Assembly (NCBI RefSeq): GCF_009765835.1
Contig: NZ_LMUS01000006.1
Coordinates: forward strand, 1,260,438-1,324,437
Length of the DNA stretch: 64,000 nucleotides
Origin: Granulicella sp. L56
GTDB taxonomy: Bacteria; Acidobacteriota; Terriglobia; Terriglobales; Acidobacteriaceae
Reading direction: 5' to 3'
In this document: one piece after another, positions 1-7,059 of the stretch
How the letters are laid out: each line of letters opens with the position of its first letter
Numbering within the stretch: the first letter of the stretch is position 1
The notes under the pieces: model-generated
What the model was told of the DNA's origin: nothing
Seen by the model: only the letters and a program-made list of their open reading frames with translations
Database searches by the model: none
Made by a program: the position numbers and the translations under genes

Positions 1-677
1 AACGCCTTGATGCCGATGTCCACGGTCAGACCGCCCTTGACGCGGCTGAGGACCATGCCCTTGACGGGGGTCTTCTCGTTGGCGGCAAGCTCCAGCTTGT
101 CCCAGACTTTATGGCGCAACGCCTTCTCGTAGCTGACGAGATAGCCGCCCTCAGCCTCTTCACGCTCAACCACAACCTCAACGGTGTCGCCAACCTGGAA
201 CTTCGGTGCGCCATTAATATCCAGCACCTGAGCCAGAGGAATCAAACCTTCAGACTTGAGCCCGATATCAATAACGACATGCTTGTCCGTCAGCTTGAGG
301 ACGGTTCCGGTGACGATGACCTCTTCGGCGGTCATGTTCTGAGCGGCAGCGGCATCAGCAGCCTGCTCGCGGTCAAAACTTGCCAGCGCAGCCGCGAAAT
401 CGGCGGCATCGTAGTTCAGGTCGTCATCAGCGGACTCTTCGCCTGCGGCAGCCGTAACGGTTGCAACGTGGCCAGATTCCGCGCTCTCGTGAGCAGAGGC
501 TTCATTGCTCGGGGCGGCGTCATGACCAGCAGTTTCAGGGGCAGACTCATGCTGTTGGGTTGAGGTGGATTCGGAAGACAGGTCGGCGTGTGCCGCTGTC
601 GCTTCGGGCGCTAGGGTTTCCAGTTCGGTGGTCAGGGGTTTGCTCTCGGTGTGTTCAGGATTATGGTCGTCTACCAT
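1..677 (-). CDS. rpsA: 30S ribosomal protein S1, N-terminal part (runs off window start)
   Basis: This is an open frame from an ATG at 677 to the window edge, 225 codons. Residues 1-114 are acidic and low in complexity, rich in Ala, Glu and Ser. From residue 115 (MTAEEVIVTGTVLK) an S1/OB-fold repeat follows with IDIGLKSEGLIPLAQV, and a second repeat begins at VKGMVLSRVKGGLTVDIG. S1 binds mRNA on the small ribosomal subunit during initiation. The long acidic tail before the first S1 repeat is unusual compared with the enterobacterial protein. The ATG at 335 would remove it, but the frame is open and protein-like throughout, so I keep the longer form. The remaining S1 repeats lie outside the window. 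Confidence 0.9.
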   Translation of the reverse strand, partial: MVDDHNPEHTESKPLTTELETLAPEATAAHADLSSESTSTQQHESAPETAGHDAAPSNEASAHESAESGHVATVTAAAGEESADDDLNYDAADFAAALASFDREQAADAAAAQNMTAEEVIVTGTVLKLTDKHVVIDIGLKSEGLIPLAQVLDINGAPKFQVGDTVEVVVEREEAEGGYLVSYEKALRHKVWDKLELAANEKTPVKGMVLSRVKGGLTVDIGIKA

Positions 678-950
678 GATGAATGCGGACTCCGGGATCC
701 AAGGATCCATTCCATCGCGGGCGGCGCTTGTTTCGGGAGCAATCAGCAATCCAAGAAGGACGCTGGTTGGTTCTGAATCCCCGGTACAGCTTCGGCAGGT
801 AGGAATGAACTACTTCTAGCAGAGGAGCGGCTGCACTTGGGTCCCACACGCAGTGGCTCACCTAAAAGCATAGAACTTTGAGTGCCATACGTCAACCAAT
901 GCCCTCTCCAGAAGCACTAAATCCGCAAACCGGCTACGAATTTTAATAAT

Positions 951-1212
951 CGACCACGGATGGACGCGGACCGAAGCTTAACACCGATCTACACCGATGC
1001 CACCGATTTAAAACGATAAGAACTGATCCTCTCGACCCCGCCAATCAAAACCCCGCAAAACACACGTCATCTCGACCGGAGGCGGCGTTTTTGCCGCCGC
1101 AGTGGAGAGACCCCTGTATTTCGCACTTGTCGTTGCCCTTTTTTGATCGGTGGCATCGGTGTAGATCGGTGTTAAGCCTTTATCCGTGTTGATCCGCGTC
1201 CATCCGTGGTCG
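951..1212. repeat. Nested perfect inverted repeats around dispersed-repeat copy 1
   Basis: Two arm pairs match exactly as reverse complements. 951-970 pairs with 1193-1212 (20/20; reads CGACCACGGATGGACGCGGA). 976-1007 pairs with 1146-1177 (32/32; contains three ACCGAT units). Between them, at 1064-1123, lies copy 1 of the dispersed repeat. The block fills most of the gap between the divergent starts of rpsA (677) and the HIT gene (1244), so it must overlap or adjoin their promoters. No coding sequence was recognised in 678-1243. Confidence 0.85.
1064..1123 (-). repeat. Dispersed hairpin repeat, copy 1 (reverse orientation)
   Basis: Read on the minus strand it has the conserved 5' arm (CGAAATACAGGGGTCTCTCC), a variable centre with a GGCGGC...GCCGCC hairpin at 1081-1098, and the conserved 3' arm (GGTCGAGATGACGT). 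On the minus-strand 5' side it is preceded by three 9-10 bp ACCGAT units at about 1146-1177. It lies between divergent genes. Confidence 0.85.
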
Positions 1213-1243
1213 GCCCTTAAGTGGCGTCGTTATACTCCCTTCT

Positions 1244-1834
1244 ATGGACCGTCTCTGGACCCCCTGGCGCTACAACTACATCACCCGGGCCGACGAACAA
1301 GCCCGCACCGGCGTTCCTCCCGCGCTCTCCGGCTGGCCCGCCACCGAAGACAAGCACTGCGTCTTCTGCAACATGATCGCCGCCACCGACTACGCCATCG
1401 CCCACGGTATGCCCCAGGAAGCCGCCGAGAAGGCCGCCCACATCATCCATCGCGGCACTCACTGCTTTGTCTGCCTCAACGCCTACCCTTACGGCACCGG
1501 CCACGTCCTCATCCTGCCCTACCTGCACGTCAACTCGCTCGCCGCCCTTCCGCCCGTGCCCGCGCAGGAGATGATCTTCACCGCCCAGCAGATCGAGCGC
1601 TGCCTCCGCCAGGTCTACCGCCCCGACGGCCTCAACCTCGGCATGAACCTCGGCGAGTCCGCCGGAGCCGGCGTCGCCAACCACATCCATCTCCACGCTC
1701 TTCCACGCTGGAGCGGCGACACCAACTTCATGACCGTTGTGGCCGAGACCCGTGTTCTGCCCGAGACGCTTGACGTCACCTGGGCAAAGCTCCGCGAAGC
1801 CTTTTCCACAGGTACAACTTCCGCACCAAAGTAA
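1244..1834 (+). CDS. HIT family nucleotide hydrolase/phosphorylase
   Basis: The product has 196 residues. The histidine triad H147-x-H149-x-H151 (HIHLHALPRW) is intact; the middle His is the nucleophile that carries the nucleotidyl group. A C39-x-x-C42 pair near the N terminus suggests a metal site, as in HIT proteins related to bacterial Ap4A phosphorylase/hydrolase. A conserved GTGHVLILPYLHV segment forms part of the HIT core. The likely role is cleavage of dinucleoside polyphosphates or nucleotide adducts in the cytoplasm. The exact substrate cannot be read from sequence. It stands alone downstream of the nested repeat block, and the ATG at 1244 begins the homologous MDRLWTPWR segment. Confidence 0.9.
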   Translation: MDRLWTPWRYNYITRADEQARTGVPPALSGWPATEDKHCVFCNMIAATDYAIAHGMPQEAAEKAAHIIHRGTHCFVCLNAYPYGTGHVLILPYLHVNSLAALPPVPAQEMIFTAQQIERCLRQVYRPDGLNLGMNLGESAGAGVANHIHLHALPRWSGDTNFMTVVAETRVLPETLDVTWAKLREAFSTGTTSAPK

Positions 1835-1884
1835 TCATCCTATCTCTCATACGACGGCGAAAACCTTCGCCATTCGAGGGTACA

Positions 1885-2184
1885 ATGTCCATCCTTCATA
1901 CCTCCCCTGCCTATTTGAGGGCGGACTCTGCGATGACCAACAAACATCGTGGAAGTTTTACCCCTCAATCCCGTCCCTATCTCATCAACGGCCAAAGACG
2001 TAAGTCAGCAGCATCGGTACAGCAATGCCTCGCCCTCTTCCCCCACGAGTCGGAAGACGCGCGGCTCACCGGATGTACCCGTTCGCTTTATCGCCGTCTT
2101 CTGGCGCTCAATCTTCCCGGCTCTCTAACCCGCATCCAGGCAAATTCGGGAACCATCCTGGTCATCGACACGAAGATAGCCTGA
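1885..2184 (+). CDS. Hypothetical 99-residue protein
   Basis: I do not recognise this family. Support is contextual: an ATG at 1885 preceded by GAGGG at 1876-1880, an uninterrupted 99-codon frame rich in Ser, Arg and Leu, and an intrinsic terminator 27 bases after the stop. The downstream half (SLYRRLLALNLPGSLTRIQ) could form a helix. There is no signal peptide or membrane segment. It could be a non-coding RNA region or a chance frame, so confidence is limited. Confidence 0.35.
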   Translation: MSILHTSPAYLRADSAMTNKHRGSFTPQSRPYLINGQRRKSAASVQQCLALFPHESEDARLTGCTRSLYRRLLALNLPGSLTRIQANSGTILVIDTKIA

Positions 2185-2210
2185 GCGATCACTCCTTGAA
2201 ATTAAATGGA

Positions 2211-2240
2211 AAGGCCCTGCCATGCAGCAGGGCCTTTTTC
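2211..2240 (+). terminator. Rho-independent terminator
   Basis: A perfect 10-bp stem (AAGGCCCTGC at 2211-2220 with GCAGGGCCTT at 2227-2236) has a 6-base loop and a run of T to 2239. It ends the 1885 frame or HIT transcript and separates it from the convergent gene at 2263. Confidence 0.9.
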
Positions 2241-2262
2241 TGTGCTCTTCTTCCCCTAATCT

Positions 2263-2835
2263 TCATTTCAAATCAGAAGCAGGCTGAACCACAGCGGCAG
2301 TAGGGGGCCGCGCATCGGCGGTCTCTCCCTCGCGCCGGTGTCGATGCTCACGCGTGGCCTCGAAGCTCGTAATCTTCCACTGCCCCGTCGGCAGGTGCCG
2401 GTAAATCCTGGTATAGCGATACATTCCCTGCATCGAAACCCCGTCATTGGTGCCCTCGACCTCCGCCCGCGAGGTCACAATGGCGACGGCGTCCACCAGC
2501 TTCACCTTCCTGTCGCTCAACTCGATCTTGGTCAGCACCATCCGGCGGTCGGTCACCCGGCTCAGTTGCTGCGCCTTGGTATCTACTTCGCCCGTCATCG
2601 AGATTCCCACATAGTCATCGGAGAGCATCTTGCCCATCGTCACGGTGTCGCCCGCAAGCTGCGCCACCCGCCACTGCTCTTCGAGGGCCTCCACCTGCTC
2701 TTTCGCGTCGTGTTTTTTCTCATGCGACACAGGACCGGCAAGCGCTCGCTGTCCCGTCACCACAACGGAGGCGACCGCGAGTGCAGCCATGAACGTGATC
2801 AGACTGCGGCGAATTGGTTGACTATAGAACGTCAT
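2263..2835 (-). CDS. Secreted NTF2-like (DUF4440-type) protein
   Basis: The product has 190 residues from the ATG at 2835. I chose this start because it begins a clear signal peptide (basic MTFYSQPIRRS, then a hydrophobic stretch ending near GQRALAGP); the frame stays open further upstream. The mature part reads like the NTF2-like/DUF4440 fold: a helical start (VEALEEQWRVAQLAGD), then LSDDYVGISMTGEVDTKAQQ and a C-terminal strand ending GQWKITSFEATR. Such proteins are small cone-shaped domains in the periplasm, sometimes enzymes and sometimes ligand binders. The last 25 residues are basic and proline-rich. The specific function is unknown. It is convergent with the terminator at 2211. Confidence 0.75.
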   Translation of the reverse strand: MTFYSQPIRRSLITFMAALAVASVVVTGQRALAGPVSHEKKHDAKEQVEALEEQWRVAQLAGDTVTMGKMLSDDYVGISMTGEVDTKAQQLSRVTDRRMVLTKIELSDRKVKLVDAVAIVTSRAEVEGTNDGVSMQGMYRYTRIYRHLPTGQWKITSFEATREHRHRREGETADARPPTAAVVQPASDLK

Positions 2836-3088
2836 AATGCGTACCGGATGGTAGACCGCTTCACGCCAAGAGTCAAAATAACTTTCGTCACATCCTTCAG
2901 ATACCCTGAATTCCATAGAATTCATACTCTTCCCCGCAATCTTCAAGGGCGCATCCTGACAATTGCCGAGCGCTACAGAAGTTAGACTCCTGCAACGCTC
3001 CGGGAGATTTCTCTAGGCCATTCTTTGGCAGGGAAGATCCGCGATATGCCGAACCACCGCTCCGGCTGTCGTAATTGCAAATCGATGA

Positions 3089-4234
3089 CTACGAAGGTTG
3101 ACCGGCGGCCGCAGCCTGTTTCGCCTTCAACTGCTTCAGCTCATCCAACGCATGAAGCGAGTCCTGTCTCCGCCCCAGCTTCTGGTACACCCGCGACAGT
3201 TCGTAGTAGCCGCTCTGCTTGATGAAGTCCGAGGGACCGCTCTCCATCGCCTTCTCCAGCCACTTCGCCGACTCCTCGTTCTTGCCCACCTTCGATAGTC
3301 CCAGCCCCAGGTAAAAATAGCTCGGCGCAGGGCTCGAATGCGCCTCAATCGCCTGCCGCAACAAGGCAATACCCGCAGCAGGATCTCCCCGCTCCACATC
3401 GATCTTGCCCAGGTTATAAAGGGCGATTCCGTTATGCGGATCGAGCTTCGCCTCCTGCTCATAGGCCTTCGTCGCGTCGTCGAACCGGCTTAGCTTCTGG
3501 TACTCATCTCCCAGCGATTCATAGAGATCGGCATTGTCAGGCTGCTTTGCCACCGCCTTCTGAAACTCCTCCACCGCCTTCTCCGGCTGCCGCAACGCCG
3601 AATAGCTCTCGCCCAACGCCTTATGCACCCGCCACGAATCGGGGTCCAACTGATACAGCGCCTGATACGACTCCTGCGCGATCAGGCTGTGCGCCCGCGC
3701 CCGAAGATAAAGCAGGTTCGCATCCTTGGGAGAAAGCTCCACCGCCTGATCGAGCGGTGCCGCCGCCTGATCCGGATTCCCCGCGCCCAGCTCCACGATG
3801 CCCAGCCACGTCAACGCCTCGACATTCTGCGGCTGAAGCCGGATCTCCTCCCTCAGGTTCGCCGCCGCCTCGTCCACCTCGCGCATCTGGTACTTTGCGA
3901 TGCCCAGAAACATGTGCGCGCCCTGCAGCTCCGGATTCAGCGCAATCGCTTTGGCCAGCGACGCCTCCGCGGCATCCGGCTTGCCCTCGCGCAATTGAAC
4001 CAGCCCCAGATCAAGAAATCCTTCGGCGAACTGAGGCGCAGCGACCGTCGCCTGCGAAAAGTACCTCTCAGCCTCAGCGGTATTGCCCTGCTGCATGGCC
4101 CCTGCACCTTGCTGCATCAGTTGCATGGCCTGCGCGTTGCCCTGCTCCTGACCTTGCGCCGAAGGAGAAAGCAACAGGAACGGCGCGACGAGCAGACCGC
4201 ACAGAGGGCTACGAAATCGGGAGAGAGAGGTCAT
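3089..4234 (-). CDS. Secreted/periplasmic TPR protein
   Basis: The product has 381 residues from the ATG at 4234, chosen because it opens a signal peptide (MTSLSRFRSPLCGLLVAPFL, cut near SAQGQ). Almost the whole mature chain is TPR repeats of about 34 residues with the usual W/L-G-Y-A-F-A-P spacing, for example AEGFLDLGLVQLREGKPDAA, ALTWLGIVELGAGNPDQA and DLYESLGDEYQKLSRFDDA. TPR arrays form helical scaffolds for protein contacts. A Gln/Met-rich stretch (AQAMQLMQQG) precedes the first repeat. The partner cannot be inferred; neighbours are unrelated. The tail is Lys/Ala-rich. Confidence 0.85.
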   Translation of the reverse strand: MTSLSRFRSPLCGLLVAPFLLLSPSAQGQEQGNAQAMQLMQQGAGAMQQGNTAEAERYFSQATVAAPQFAEGFLDLGLVQLREGKPDAAEASLAKAIALNPELQGAHMFLGIAKYQMREVDEAAANLREEIRLQPQNVEALTWLGIVELGAGNPDQAAAPLDQAVELSPKDANLLYLRARAHSLIAQESYQALYQLDPDSWRVHKALGESYSALRQPEKAVEEFQKAVAKQPDNADLYESLGDEYQKLSRFDDATKAYEQEAKLDPHNGIALYNLGKIDVERGDPAAGIALLRQAIEAHSSPAPSYFYLGLGLSKVGKNEESAKWLEKAMESGPSDFIKQSGYYELSRVYQKLGRRQDSLHALDELKQLKAKQAAAAGQPS

Positions 4235-4348
4235 GAGAGATTTCAACGAGACCTGATTATAGCGTTGCAACTCCACCACTCCGCGCAACCACCCGACGAC
4301 AAAAATGCTCCCCCGCAGGGGAGCACTCGCCACACACGCTCAACAATG

Positions 4349-4645
4349 TCAGCAGACGGCGGTCAGGTTCTCCACCTGCCGCTCGCGCATCCTCTGGTAA
4401 AGCCCGCCAATCGCATACTGGTGAAAGTGCGGCGTTGTCCTATGGTGCTCGAGCGCCGCCTCATCCGCATACTGTTCATAGATCAGCACCGTCCCCAGAT
4501 CGCCCTCAAGAAAATGGGCGATATAGCTCACACACCCCGGCTCCTCACGCGAAGCCACCGTCAGATGCCGCAGCATCTCGACAATCTCCGCGTGATCATC
4601 CGGCGCAAACGTCATTCGTACTGTAAAGCTCAACATATATATCAA
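4349..4645 (-). CDS. Antibiotic biosynthesis monooxygenase (YgiN-like) domain protein
   Basis: The product has 98 residues with the dimeric ferredoxin-like ABM fold: a first strand MLSFTVRMTF, a helix HAEIVEMLRHLTVASREEPG, then CVSYIAHFLEGDLGTVLIYEQY and a C-terminal ALEHHRTTPHFHQY with the family's H-x-x-T-P-H-F pattern. Relatives include quinol monooxygenase YgiN and heme- or polyketide-modifying oxygenases. The function is probably cofactor-independent oxidation of quinones or similar compounds; the substrate is unknown. An alternative start is the ATG at 4636 (MLSFTV). It is followed on the minus strand by the TPR gene about 110 bases later. Confidence 0.8.
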   Translation of the reverse strand: MIYMLSFTVRMTFAPDDHAEIVEMLRHLTVASREEPGCVSYIAHFLEGDLGTVLIYEQYADEAALEHHRTTPHFHQYAIGGLYQRMRERQVENLTAVC

Positions 4646-4670
4646 CCTTTAGTACTTAGAATCTCTATTC

Positions 4671-4821
4671 ACGTCATCTCGACCGAACCCTGAGCGAAGT
4701 CGAAGGGGTAGTGGAGAGACCCCCTGTATTCCGCTTTTGCCGTTGCCCGTTTTTAATCGGTGCGATCGGTGCGATCGGTGCAAATCGGTGCAAATCGGTG
4801 TTAAGCCTTAAGCACTGAAGC
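4671..4821 (-). repeat. Dispersed hairpin repeat, copy 2, with five-unit ACCGAT tandem
   Basis: The core occupies 4671-4733 (conserved arms at 4671-4685 and 4710-4733; the centre is a CCCTTCGACTTCGCTCAGGG hairpin on the minus strand). The 5' module at about 4756-4810 holds five ACCGAT-type units of 9-10 bp, the highest count among the copies. The element starts right after the purA stop codon and has the same orientation as purA. Confidence 0.85.
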
Positions 4822-6150
4822 CTAAGACTTCAGCGCTTCCTCAAACCCTGCAATCGTCATCGTCTGATCGCGGTCCGGCCCGGTCGAAACCATACCGATC
4901 TTCGCGCCCGACTCCTTCTCGATGAAGTGCAGATAATCCTGCGCCAGTTTCGGCAGCTTGTCGAACTCCGTAATCCCCTCGGTCGAAGCCTTCCAGCCCT
5001 TCAGCGTCGTGTACACCGGCACAATCGCCTCAAAACCACGCATGTCCGCCGGAATCACGTCCGTCAGCTTGCCGTCGATCTTGTAGCCCGTGCACACCGG
5101 AATCTCGTCGCACTCGTCCATCACATCCATCTTGGTGACGACCAGCCACTCGGTGCCATTAATCATGTTGCTGTACCGCAGCAACGGCAGGTCTAGCCAG
5201 CCGCAGCGCCGCGGACGGCCCGTCACCGCGCCGTACTCCTGTCCGCGAGCACGCAGCAGGTCGGCAGAGCTGTCGTGAATCTCCGTCGGAAACGGCCCCT
5301 CGCCCACGCGAGTCACATAAGCCTTGGTCACGCCAATCACGGTGCCGATCAGCGTAGGCCCGACTCCCGTGCCCGTCACCGCGCCACCCGAAGTAGCCGA
5401 CGACGAGGTAACAAACGGATAGGTCCCATGGTCGATATCGAGCAGCGCACCCTGCGCTCCCTCGAACATCACCTTCTCGCCATTTTTAATAGCATGGTTG
5501 AGCATTACAGCCGTGTCCGTCACAAACGGAGCCACCTGTTCGGCCAGCCGAGCATACTCCTCATACATCTCCTTAGGATCGAGAGGCTCGGTCCCAAACA
5601 ATGCATGAGCAATGGTGTTCTTCTCGTCGCAGGCATTCTTGATGTGCGTCCGCAGCAGCGCCGAGTTCAGCAGATCGACCACCCGCAGCCCGTTGCGATG
5701 GACCTTGTCCTCATACGCCGGACCAATGCCGCGCCGAGTCGTACCGATCTTCGTCCGTCCCGGAGCCGTCTCAGCGGCCAGCTCGATCATGCGGTGGTAG
5801 GGCAGAATCACCTGCGCCCGGTTCGAGACAAAGAGCTGGCCATCCACCTTCAGACCGGCGTCCTTCAGCTTCTTCACCTCGCTCAAAAACGCCATCGGGT
5901 CAAAGACGACGCCATTGCCGATCACGCCCTTGCACTCCGGACGCAGCACGCCGCAGGGGATCAGTTGCAGCACAAACTTCTTGCCCTTGATGATGACCGT
6001 GTGCCCGGCATTATGGCCGCCCGCATACCGTGCCACGACGGAAAACTTCTCCGACAGCACATCGACGATCTTGCCTTTGCCTTCATCGCCCCACTGGGCA
6101 CCCAAAATAACCGCTGTTTTGCGTTGACTCACGAGGACTCTGTTCTCCAA
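4822..6150 (-). CDS. purA: Adenylosuccinate synthase
   Basis: The product has 442 residues, the usual length. It joins IMP and aspartate using GTP in the first committed step to AMP. Clear marks are the GTP-binding/catalytic loop GAQWGDEGKGK near residues 17-27, the IMP site GGHNAGHT, the GTTRRGIGPAYEDK segment, the switch-like VMFEGAQGALLDIDHGTYPFVTSS and the C-terminal guanine-binding STGPDRDQT. The ATG at 6150 leaves about 10 residues before the conserved KTAVILGAQWGDE. It is monocistronic here; a dispersed repeat lies directly downstream. Confidence 0.97.
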   Translation of the reverse strand: MENRVLVSQRKTAVILGAQWGDEGKGKIVDVLSEKFSVVARYAGGHNAGHTVIIKGKKFVLQLIPCGVLRPECKGVIGNGVVFDPMAFLSEVKKLKDAGLKVDGQLFVSNRAQVILPYHRMIELAAETAPGRTKIGTTRRGIGPAYEDKVHRNGLRVVDLLNSALLRTHIKNACDEKNTIAHALFGTEPLDPKEMYEEYARLAEQVAPFVTDTAVMLNHAIKNGEKVMFEGAQGALLDIDHGTYPFVTSSSATSGGAVTGTGVGPTLIGTVIGVTKAYVTRVGEGPFPTEIHDSSADLLRARGQEYGAVTGRPRRCGWLDLPLLRYSNMINGTEWLVVTKMDVMDECDEIPVCTGYKIDGKLTDVIPADMRGFEAIVPVYTTLKGWKASTEGITEFDKLPKLAQDYLHFIEKESGAKIGMVSTGPDRDQTMTIAGFEEALKS

Positions 6151-6382
6151 AGGATTTGGTTTGGCCGGAAAGAAGCGTCTCGCACCAGCAAGCCCGCTTC
6201 CTATCCATCATATCGTGTCCCACGCCAAGCCACCCTCAGCCCTCGGAAATAGGTAATAGTCAATCTCCGAATACCCCATCAATCGGCAGTACCCACAACT
6301 CCCCACAAGCTGACTTCTGAGGGACTAACCAGTCAAGCTGCGATGTTGAATGTCAAGGAACCTTACCCGATCACCGACCACG

Positions 6383-6760
6383 CTATTTGCAGGATGCGCG
6401 GGCTTTATCGAGAAGCTCGGGCGAGTATTTCTCAGGAATTTTGACGAATTTGACGCGATCCTTCTGAGCCGCCTGCATCAGGCTATCCATATTCTCTTGA
6501 GTTTCAAGAACTTCTTTTTGATTGAAGGTGTAGTTTTGCGTTTCTACGAGAGTGAGTTTCCCAACCCTCTTAGTGGTGACAGCAACTCCGTAGAACCTTC
6601 CACTGGTTTTATGCCCTTCTGTAAAGATTACGCATGCTGAATTCCCCGAAAGTACACCCCATACAATAGGTTCCGGTTCCTGCGATTTGTTGTTCTGCGC
6701 GGAAAGAAGCGTGGGGACAGTGAGAACAAGGCCAGTAATCATGAGAGCAGAAATGTTCAA
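6383..6760 (-). CDS. Small secreted protein of unknown function
   Basis: The product has 125 residues beginning with a signal peptide (MNISALMITGLVLTVPTLL, cut near SAQ-NN). I do not recognise the mature domain. It contains two Cys (in NSACVIF and at the C-terminal RASCK), which could form a disulfide in the periplasm, and a charged central part with VTTKRVGKLTLVETQNYTFN. Base composition is less GC-rich than in neighbouring genes. It lies alone between purA and the spermidine-synthase-like gene. The 6761-7059 gap upstream shows nothing recognisable. Confidence 0.6.
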   Translation of the reverse strand: MNISALMITGLVLTVPTLLSAQNNKSQEPEPIVWGVLSGNSACVIFTEGHKTSGRFYGVAVTTKRVGKLTLVETQNYTFNQKEVLETQENMDSLMQAAQKDRVKFVKIPEKYSPELLDKARASCK

Positions 6761-7059
6761 TCGAATTCTCCGTCTTGCGAAATAGCTGTGGAGGTGAATG
6801 GTAACCCCGGTAATCTTATATCAACAGCGAAGCCGCTTCAGATCGACTCCGTACATAATGTTCGTCATTCCGCCTGATCAGATTGGTAATGAGAAACGCG
6901 CATCTAGTCACTTCACTCCAATTTGCCAAGACTCCAGAAACTCATCCGCTACCTAAAATGGTGCAGAGCGGAACCTGCCTGTCAAAAGAGATTCGCCTCA
7001 GATCGCACATCAAAGGCTGAATAGCATAGACTGGCACGTCTTCCGGATCGCCCATCCCT

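Noticed and set aside
661..861. 66-codon minus-strand frame upstream of rpsA
   Set aside because: It overlaps the rpsA start in another frame and has no motif or ribosome site.
3623..4693. 356-codon plus-strand frame opposite the TPR and ABM genes
   Set aside because: It is antisense to two well-supported genes and crosses their boundary; the product is Arg/Gln/Leu-rich with no domain.
4756..4810. Possible CRISPR-like array of ATCGGTG units
   Set aside because: The period is only 9-10 bases with no spacers; it is a simple tandem belonging to the dispersed repeat.
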